Source: Mollicutes bacterium (GTDB lineage Bacteria > Bacillota_I > Bacilli_A > RF39 > UBA660). From it: 12,435 nucleotides of DNA. Shown here in pieces: positions 8,299-12,435 of the stretch. Location of the stretch: positions 1 to 12,435 of the forward strand of contig JAAZBI010000028.1 of assembly GCA_012513875.1 (NCBI GenBank). Direction: 5' to 3'. The notes below the pieces were generated by a model, which was not told the DNA's origin, did not search any database, and saw only the letters and a program-made list of their open reading frames with translations. A program made the position numbers and the translations under genes. Each line of letters begins with the position of its first letter. The stretch's first letter is position 1.

Positions 8299-10446
8299 GA
8301 AAATAAAATAAATTATGATATAGTTTTTTCAGAAATAAAAAAATATATTATAGAAAAAGAAGAATTAAAAGTTATTGATAAAGCATATCAATATGCTTTG
8401 GAAAAACATTGCGGACAAATAAGAATGGATGGCTCTGAATATATTGATCATCCTTTAAACATTGTTTTGATTTTAACAACATTAAAAGCAGATTATCAAA
8501 CTTTAGCTGCTTCTTTTTTGCATGAAACAATTAATTTAGGAAACATTACAATTGAAGAATTAAAAGATGTCTTTCCTGGAGAAATAATTAAATTAGTAGC
8601 AGGTATAACTAAAATTAATAAAATACCAATTAATATTAAAGGAAACTATACAACTATGTATTATAAGAGAATTTTAGTTGGTTTATGTGAAGATGTAAGA
8701 GTTATTTATATTAAATTAGCAGATCGTCTTCATAATATGAGAACATTATGGGCGTTGCCTGCTGATAAGCAAAAAGAGAAAGCTAAGGAGACCTTAGATA
8801 TTATTGCTCCTATAGCTCATCATCTTGGTATATATCAAATCAAACATGAATTAGAAGATTTATCATTAAAATATTTAAATAAAACAGCCTATGATGAAGT
8901 TGTTCAATGGTTAAATAATAGTAAGGTTGAAAGAGATCAAGCTGTTTTTGATATGAAAGAAAGTTTAGGTCAAATCTTAAAAGAAAATAACATTGAATAT
9001 GAAATAAAAGGTCGTTCAAAGAGTATTTATAGTATTTATAATAAAATTACTAAAGGAAAAAAATTTGAAGATATTTATGATATTTTAGGATTGCGTATTT
9101 ATGTAAATACAGTTTCAGAATGTTATTTAGCATTAGGTTTGATTCATTCTAAATATAAACCTGTTCCTAAAAGATTTAAAGATTATATAGCTAATCCTAA
9201 GGAAAATATGTATCAATCACTTCATACTACTGTCTTTGGTGTCGGTGATAATTTATTTGAAATTCAAATTAGAACTTATGAAATGGATAGAATAGCTGAG
9301 TATGGTATAGCATCTCATGCTTCATATAAAGAAAAAGGTGCTAATTATAAAGATTTTATTGAACAAAAATTACAAGTTTTTCGTTCAATAATTGAATTAA
9401 ATCAAGATACTGATGATTTAAAAGAATTTGAAAAGAATATTCAATGTGAGATCATCGATAAAAATATTTATGTATATACTCCTAAAGGTGATGTTATTGA
9501 ATTACCTAAGGGTAGCACTCCAATTGATTTTGCATATCGAGTTCATAGTGGAGTAGCTGAAAGAATGATTGGAGCAATTGTTAACGATAATATTGTAACT
9601 CTTAATTATAAATTAAATGATGGAGATATTATTAAAATAAATACGACTTCTATACCTCATGGTCCAAAAAAAGAATGGTTAAAGATTGTTGTAACAGCTC
9701 AAGCTAAAAACAAAATTAAAAATTATTTTAGTAAAATAGACAAAAGTCAAAACATTAAAAAAGGTGAGGATATTTTATTAAAAGAATTAAGAAAAATGAA
9801 AAAAACTTTTAGTGAATTTTTCTCAGAAGAAAATATTAATCTTGTTTTAGATAATTTAAAATTAGATAATATCGAAGAATTATATAATTGGTTAGGAATT
9901 GGTAAAATTAATGTTTCTACTGTCTTAAATTTAGTTCAAAAAGAAGTTAAAACTCCAGAAAAATTTTTAGCAGATAAATTATCAGCTTCGATGATTAAAG
10001 ATTATGTTAGTAAAAACGATGTTATTGTTGCGGGTATTGATGAAATAAAAGTTAATTTAGCTCAATGTTGTATGCCAATACCTGGAGATAAAATAATTGG
10101 ATATATTACTAAAGGTAATGGAATCAGTGTTCATCGTAGTGATTGTCCTAATATTAAAGATATTGATGAAAGAATTTTAGAAGTTCAATGGAATCCAGAT
10201 CTTAATAAAAAATTTCCGGCAAATTTGATTGTTCAAACAGATCTTAAAGAAAATATTATGTTAGAGATATTAGCAAAAACAAACAATTTAAATATTTCAG
10301 TTCAATCGATTAATACTATTAATCAATTAGAATACTACGCATATGATTTAATTGTTTTAGTTGAAAACAAAGAAAAATTAAATAAATTAATTAGTGGCTT
10401 AAATCAATTAGACAAAGTAAACAGTGTAGAGAGAGTGATTAAATGA
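8296..10446 (+). CDS. relA: Long RelA/SpoT homologue, (p)ppGpp synthetase with degenerate hydrolase domain
   Basis: Long RSH proteins make (p)ppGpp on starved ribosomes, and most from Bacillota also hydrolyse it. Domains in order: HD hydrolase (about 20-190); synthetase (about 220-340) with GRSKSIYSI, YDILGLRI (D262), RFKD (293-296) and E322 in EIQIRT; TGS (about 391-452) with YTPKGDVIELPKGSTPIDFAY; a helical region; a zinc-finger-like domain with C591, C592, H613 and C617; and ACT (about 640-716). The length of 716 is close to Bacillus RelA (734). In the HD domain H52, H76, D143 and N147 remain. The normal HDxxED is H76-E-T-I-N-L81 and the usual lysine after R43 is M44, so hydrolase activity is probably lost or weak (inference). 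The synthetase looks intact. Translation starts at TTG. The TGA stop overlaps the dtd start as ATGA. The symbol rel would serve equally well. Confidence 0.95.
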   Translation: MENKINYDIVFSEIKKYIIEKEELKVIDKAYQYALEKHCGQIRMDGSEYIDHPLNIVLILTTLKADYQTLAASFLHETINLGNITIEELKDVFPGEIIKLVAGITKINKIPINIKGNYTTMYYKRILVGLCEDVRVIYIKLADRLHNMRTLWALPADKQKEKAKETLDIIAPIAHHLGIYQIKHELEDLSLKYLNKTAYDEVVQWLNNSKVERDQAVFDMKESLGQILKENNIEYEIKGRSKSIYSIYNKITKGKKFEDIYDILGLRIYVNTVSECYLALGLIHSKYKPVPKRFKDYIANPKENMYQSLHTTVFGVGDNLFEIQIRTYEMDRIAEYGIASHASYKEKGANYKDFIEQKLQVFRSIIELNQDTDDLKEFEKNIQCEIIDKNIYVYTPKGDVIELPKGSTPIDFAYRVHSGVAERMIGAIVNDNIVTLNYKLNDGDIIKINTTSIPHGPKKEWLKIVVTAQAKNKIKNYFSKIDKSQNIKKGEDILLKELRKMKKTFSEFFSEENINLVLDNLKLDNIEELYNWLGIGKINVSTVLNLVQKEVKTPEKFLADKLSASMIKDYVSKNDVIVAGIDEIKVNLAQCCMPIPGDKIIGYITKGNGISVHRSDCPNIKDIDERILEVQWNPDLNKKFPANLIVQTDLKENIMLEILAKTNNLNISVQSINTINQLEYYAYDLIVLVENKEKLNKLISGLNQLDKVNSVERVIK

Positions 10447-10904
10447 GAGCAGTTGTTCAAAGAGTTAGAGATGCCTCTGTAGAAGTTGATTCTAAAGAAG
10501 TAGGAGCCATTGATTATGGTTTGTTAGTTTATGTTGGTTTTAATATAAATGATCAAATTGAAGATATGGATTATGTTGTAAATAAAATAAAATTTTTAAG
10601 AATTTTTTCTGATAAAGATGATATAATGAATTTAGATATTAATAGTTGTGGTTCTAAAATTTTATCGATTTCTCAATTTACACTTTATGCTGATGTTTCG
10701 AAAGGAAGAAGACCAAGTTATGATCAAGCTATGAAAAGTGAGACGGCAAACGAATATTATCAACTATTTAACAAAAAATTAAGAGAAGCTGGATTAAATG
10801 TTGAAGAAGGAATTTTTCAATCTGAAATGAAAATTAAATCGATTAATGAAGGACCAATAACTATTATTATAGATAGTAAGGAGAGAAAAAATGAAAAAAA
10901 TTAA
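10443..10904 (+). CDS. dtd: D-aminoacyl-tRNA deacylase (DTD)
   Basis: DTD removes D-amino acids (and mischarged glycine) from tRNA and so protects translation. The 153-residue chain starts with the family signature MRAVVQRVRDASVEVD. It contains the SQFTLYAD motif (from S77) followed by KGRRPSY, and the Gly-cisPro motif as NEGPITI (G137, P138); these two motifs form the active pocket and reject L-aminoacyl-tRNA. Length is normal (about 145-150). The ATG overlaps the rel stop codon by four bases (ATGA), so translation is probably coupled. Its 3' end overlaps the next gene by 14 bases. The dtd position directly after rel is conserved in Bacillus and relatives. Confidence 0.96.
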   Translation: MRAVVQRVRDASVEVDSKEVGAIDYGLLVYVGFNINDQIEDMDYVVNKIKFLRIFSDKDDIMNLDINSCGSKILSISQFTLYADVSKGRRPSYDQAMKSETANEYYQLFNKKLREAGLNVEEGIFQSEMKIKSINEGPITIIIDSKERKNEKN

Positions 10905-11964
10905 TTTTAAATTAATTAATACTTTATTATTATTGTTAATAATTTTCTTAGTATGGATTATGAGAGGATTATGGTTAGGAGTCGTTTCAAGAATTTGTGC
11001 GATAATTTTACCTTTTTTAATTGGTTTTGTCTTGGCTTACATTCTTAATCCATTATTAAAATTTTTAATTAGAAAAGGAATACCTAAAAAGATAGCTTTA
11101 TCAATAATTTTTGTTAGTATCTTATTATTTATAACGATCTTTTTATGGGTTTTAATTCCTTCAATATTACCAATGATGTTTAATCAAACCCAAGCATTGT
11201 TTGTAACAATCAATGATTTTATACGAGATATTTCAGTAAAATTTGATTTAAATTTAATGGGTTTATCTAAATCAATTGAAATGATTGCAACAGATATAAC
11301 TGGTGATTTAAGTAAGATGGTTTCTCAAGGGTTTATTAATTTTATTAGTAGTTCTTTAAATTTTGTAGCACATTTATTAATCGTTATTATTGCAACTATT
11401 TATTTCTTATTTGATATGGATAATATTCGTGATCGTTTTGAAAAATTCTTGAAGAGACTTAAAAATAAAAAAACATTTAAGTATTTTGAAACTTTAGATG
11501 ATGCTATTCATAAATATATTAATGCTTTTTGTTTATTTGCTTTAATCATTTTTATCGAATATACTTTAGTGTTTTATATTATTGGTCATCCATATTTCTT
11601 GTTATTAGGAATCTTGGCAGGATTTGGAACGTTTATTCCTTATTTTGGGGGAATTATATTAGGTATAATTGCAATTATCACAGCATCTGTAATAAGTCCT
11701 CAATTACTAATTTTTTCTGTTATAGTAGCTTTAATTTTTCCTAATATTGATGGTTATTTTACAGCACCAAAAATATATGCAAAATCAAACAAAGTTCCAG
11801 CTTTATTAAGCGTATTTGCAGTTTTTGCAGGTGGTATGATAGCAGGCTTTATTGGTATCGTAATTGCTTTACCAGTAACAATAATTATATTAACAACTTT
11901 AAGATTCTATGATGAAGAAATCGATTCAGGAATCGAACATTTAAAGAAAAAAATCGATGATTAA
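10891..11964 (+). CDS. AI-2E family (TqsA/YrrI-like) membrane transporter
   Basis: This integral membrane protein of 357 residues belongs to the AI-2E family (PF01594), named after a proposed role in autoinducer-2 export. Other members have been linked to sodium/proton exchange, so the substrate here is unknown. About eight hydrophobic segments are visible: two near the N-terminus (about 8-58), one at 68-95, one at about 155-175, and a C-terminal block (about 205-340). Family signatures are GHPYFLLLGILAGFGTFIPY (from G232) and PNIDGYFTAPKIYA (from P284). A soluble, amphipathic stretch lies between about 100 and 150. The start ATG lies inside the end of dtd, with AAGGAGAG (10878-10885) at the right distance. 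A possible role in ion or envelope balance is inference only. Confidence 0.9.
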   Translation: MKKINFKLINTLLLLLIIFLVWIMRGLWLGVVSRICAIILPFLIGFVLAYILNPLLKFLIRKGIPKKIALSIIFVSILLFITIFLWVLIPSILPMMFNQTQALFVTINDFIRDISVKFDLNLMGLSKSIEMIATDITGDLSKMVSQGFINFISSSLNFVAHLLIVIIATIYFLFDMDNIRDRFEKFLKRLKNKKTFKYFETLDDAIHKYINAFCLFALIIFIEYTLVFYIIGHPYFLLLGILAGFGTFIPYFGGIILGIIAIITASVISPQLLIFSVIVALIFPNIDGYFTAPKIYAKSNKVPALLSVFAVFAGGMIAGFIGIVIALPVTIIILTTLRFYDEEIDSGIEHLKKKIDD

Positions 11965-11980
11965 ATAAAGAGGTGACATT

Positions 11981-12435
11981 ATGATTCAAAAACCAAAAGG
12001 AACAATTGATTTATATGGTAATGATGGTAAAAAATTTATTTATATTCAAAGTTTAATCAATGAGATAATGAAAAAATTTAATTTTGAATATATAAAAACT
12101 CCTACTTTTGAACAAACAGATTTATTCAAAAGAGGAGTTGGTGAAACAACAGATATTATTACTAAAGAAACTTATGATTTTTTAGATAGATCTAATCGTG
12201 AATTAACGTTAAGACCTGAAGGAACAGCTGGAGTAGTTAGAAGTTTTATCGAAAATAAAATGTATGCTGATTCAAATCAACCTAAAAAATTATATTATTT
12301 TTCTTCTGCTTTTCGTTATGAAAGACCACAAGCCGGAAGGCTTCGTGAACATACTCAATTTGGAATTGAAATTTTAGGATCAGATAGTATTTTAAGTGAT
12401 GCAGAGGCAATTTCAATTGGATATAACACTTTGAA
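11981..12435 (+). CDS. hisS: Histidyl-tRNA synthetase, N-terminal part (runs off the window)
   Basis: HisRS is the class II synthetase that charges tRNA-His. The window holds 151 codons of what is usually about 420. The N-terminus MIQKPKGTIDLYGNDGKKF is typical, with the PKGT-D element. LTLRPEGTAGVVR (RPEGT from R78) and motif 2, FRYERPQAGRLRE (from F111), are present, followed by TQFGIEILG. The histidine-binding loops and motif 3 lie beyond the window. The motif 2 loop reads LREHTQFG where many bacteria have YRQFHQFG. The start is fixed by AAGAGGTGAC (11968-11977) just before the ATG. Only 16 bases separate it from the previous gene, so there is no room for a T-box leader; regulation must come from further upstream or be absent. 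Confidence 0.96.
   Translation, partial: MIQKPKGTIDLYGNDGKKFIYIQSLINEIMKKFNFEYIKTPTFEQTDLFKRGVGETTDIITKETYDFLDRSNRELTLRPEGTAGVVRSFIENKMYADSNQPKKLYYFSSAFRYERPQAGRLREHTQFGIEILGSDSILSDAEAISIGYNTL

Noticed and set aside
10443..10446. Possible Mycoplasma-type code (TGA read as Trp)
   Set aside because: Reading through the rel TGA would add only about a dozen codons in the wrong frame over dtd. TGG is used for Trp throughout, and no internal TGA is needed in any gene.
11529..11744. 71-codon plus-strand frame inside the AI-2E-family gene
   Set aside because: It is a shifted frame within a clear membrane-protein gene whose own frame carries the family motifs.
11965..11980. T-box or other leader before hisS
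   Set aside because: Only 16 bases lie between the genes, all taken up by the ribosome site and spacer.
1..12435. Mobile elements, CRISPR arrays, tRNA or rRNA genes, toxin-antitoxin or defence genes
   Set aside because: No transposase, terminal repeats, regularly spaced repeats, cloverleaf or defence motif was seen. The AddAB pair is a housekeeping repair system here.

Overview
The window is very AT-rich (by eye about a quarter G+C) and densely coded on the + strand. It looks like a core chromosomal segment of a low-GC Bacillota, probably an uncultured, genome-reduced Bacilli, Erysipelotrichales or RF39-like lineage. The support is the AddA/AddB pair (rather than RecBCD), ComN, a fused SecDF, the order secDF-rel-dtd-hisS, and Shine-Dalgarno sites of the AGGAGGTGATC type. 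Trp is encoded by TGG, and TGA is a genuine stop: rel ends in TGA inside an ATGA overlap with dtd. The standard bacterial code therefore fits, not the Mycoplasma code. The species cannot be fixed from sequence alone.

Layout. Positions 1-363 hold the 3' end of an unrecognised gene, closed by a strong hairpin terminator (362-386). A short intergenic region (387-446) carries a good sigma-A-type promoter. Next come addB (447-2705) and addA (2683-5775), which overlap and together encode the two subunits of the double-strand-break resection helicase-nuclease. After 40 bases follows a tight run: comN-like (5816-6082), secDF (6098-8284), rel/relA (8296-10446), dtd (10443-10904), an AI-2E-family membrane protein (10891-11964) and the 5' part of hisS (11981 to the window end). 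Gaps in this run are 16 bases or fewer, or are overlaps, and no terminator is visible after position 386, so all of 447-12435 could be one transcription unit. A weak second promoter may lie just before comN.

The genes serve DNA repair, mRNA and protein localisation, protein export, the stringent response, proofreading of D-aminoacyl-tRNA and histidyl-tRNA charging. This is a housekeeping set clustered as in Bacillus, but without the recJ and apt genes that lie between secDF and relA there.

I see no mobile element, CRISPR array, tRNA/rRNA gene or defence island, and I do not think the window holds a wholly new system. The most notable feature is the long RelA/SpoT homologue. Its ppGpp-hydrolase HD site has lost key residues (HDxxED has become H76-E-T-I-N-L81), while its synthetase keeps the RFKD motif typical of bifunctional Rel enzymes. 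The second is a shortened AddB that lacks the N-terminal Walker A but keeps its nuclease and iron-sulfur cysteines.
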